Source: Terana coerulea (Eukaryota > Basidiomycota > Agaricomycetes > Polyporales > Phanerochaetaceae). From it: a DNA stretch of 10,248 nucleotides. The notes under the pieces were generated by a model. That model was not told the DNA's origin. It saw nothing but the letters and a program-made list of their open reading frames with translations, and made no database searches. The stretch is from contig JAKOGH010001138.1 in assembly GCA_024811115.1 (NCBI GenBank), positions 1 to 10,248 on the forward strand. Reading direction: 5' to 3'. The position numbers and the translations under genes were made by a program. This document shows, piece after piece, positions 9,592 through 10,248 of this stretch (within the stretch, counting starts at the first letter, position 1; every line of letters starts with the position of its first letter).

Positions 9592-9841
9592 CTCCAGCAA
9601 CAGTCAGGAGGATCAACACCTCTGTGGGACGGAGGGAGAGGGTGACGACCGCTCAGGGCGAGCAAATCATGCCTCGGGGCACCCGCCTCGCAGAAATGCG
9701 CTTCTGGTAATACACGTGGGTGGCAACGCCATGTGTTGGATGCGTACATCAAGGATGACTTCAATATCAGCAGACAATCTCCGTCTGATACAAGGTTCGC
9801 GTGCCAGGAGAATGCTGAAGGAATAGGAGAGCACTCACCAT
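9592..9841 (-). promoter_or_regulatory. kinase 5' leader with probable leader intron 9838-9622 and upstream ATG
   Basis: The minus strand has ATG at 9841-9839 followed directly by a consensus donor (GTGAGT, 9838). A pyrimidine-rich tract ending in CCCACAG lies at 9622. Splicing these removes 217 nt and leaves a minimal upstream ORF of three codons (Met-Arg-Cys-stop) about 25 nt before the kinase ATG. Unspliced, the same ATG opens a 24-codon upstream ORF. Either form could lower kinase translation. Just upstream the motif TAACGACY occurs twice (minus strand, about 9850-9870). No acceptor choice extends the kinase reading frame, because TGA lies in frame shortly before 9591. Confidence 0.4.
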
Positions 9842-9899
9842 TTTGACCGGTCGTTAAGTAAGTCGTTAGAAAATAACTTAGTATCGCCTGACGAGAGGA

Positions 9900-9907
9900 T
9901 ATAAAAA
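9900..9907 (+). promoter_or_regulatory. rightward TATA box
   Basis: TATAAAAA on the + strand, in the gap behind the leftward kinase gene. Its orientation suggests a divergent gene starting to its right, which fits the open frame that runs off the window edge. No convincing ATG for such a gene is visible before that exon. Confidence 0.35.
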
Positions 9908-10034
9908 TAGTGAGAAATTCAGCGTGGAGCGTTACCGAGGAGAACGACGAGCAGCAAGTGAAGGAGGAAGGAGTCTACGAGCAGTCTGAGCAGTGAGGAT
10001 GGGCTGGCACGGGGGGAGAGGGGGTAGGGGATCG

Positions 10035-10248
10035 TGAGATTTAGAAGCCACCGGTGTCCGGCTTATACTGTGCAAGTCGAACCTTCGGACCGAAGGGAAG
10101 TACGCGCAGAGCACGAACGACGACGACAAGGGCCTGTTGCTCGACGAGGGAAGGGGTGGGTACGATGCCGAAGACGATGAGCAAAGGCCAAATGACGTCC
10201 AGCCGATGTCAACACCGTGGGACTTTACTACCGCAAGAGGAAGGGTCA
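10035..10248 (+). CDS. possible partial exon, acidic protein, runs off the right edge
   Basis: One + frame stays open from just after a TGA near 10031 to the end of the window. It contains NDDDKGLLLDEGRGGYDAED followed by QPMSTPWDF, with G/C-rich third positions in its middle part. An acceptor-like TTTAG lies at its left end and a TATA box about 130 nt upstream, so it could be an early exon of a divergent gene. The only ATG in this frame is at about 10206. The complementary strand is also open from 10246 to 9932 as a serine/proline-rich frame. I recognise no family and cannot exclude that this is leader sequence. Confidence 0.28.

Overview
The window reads as nuclear DNA of a filamentous basidiomycete, most likely an Agaricomycete. 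The genes are split by many short introns (about 43-92 nt, mostly GTRNGT donors, CTRAY-like branch points and YAG acceptors). Two of the three protein families found are ones I associate with mushroom-forming fungi, and the third is a conserved fungal Ste20-type kinase. I see no tRNA, rRNA, CRISPR array or transposon.

Layout. 1-858: no recognisable gene. 859-3659 (+): a 13-exon gene for a fungus-specific cytosolic protein of about 700 residues ending in a RING-like zinc finger. 3660-4456: intergenic, with one stretch (about 4080-4330) that looks weakly coding on both strands. 4457-6011 (-): a multi-pass membrane protein of a large uncharacterised fungal family, about 496 residues, one intron. 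6012-7205: intergenic, holding the membrane gene promoter and the kinase 3' flank. 7206-9591 (-): a germinal-centre kinase III (Ste20-like, Kic1/Nak1/Sps1 type), five exons, about 723 residues. 9592-9907: kinase 5' leader with a probable leader intron, then a rightward TATA box. About 10035 to the right edge: a possible partial exon on the + strand.

The most notable feature is shared by all three main genes. Each is well conserved at the protein level and has normal splice sites, but its reading frame is interrupted by single-base indels. I count ten (six in the RING gene, three in the membrane gene, one in the kinase). Most lie in or next to mononucleotide runs, and most are missing bases. 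Because the kinase family is normally conserved and should be intact, I favour homopolymer-length errors in the assembly over three independent pseudogenes. The sequence alone cannot settle this. The genes do not form an evident pathway: the kinase is a polarity and cell-separation regulator, the RING protein may be a ubiquitin ligase, and the membrane protein has no known role.
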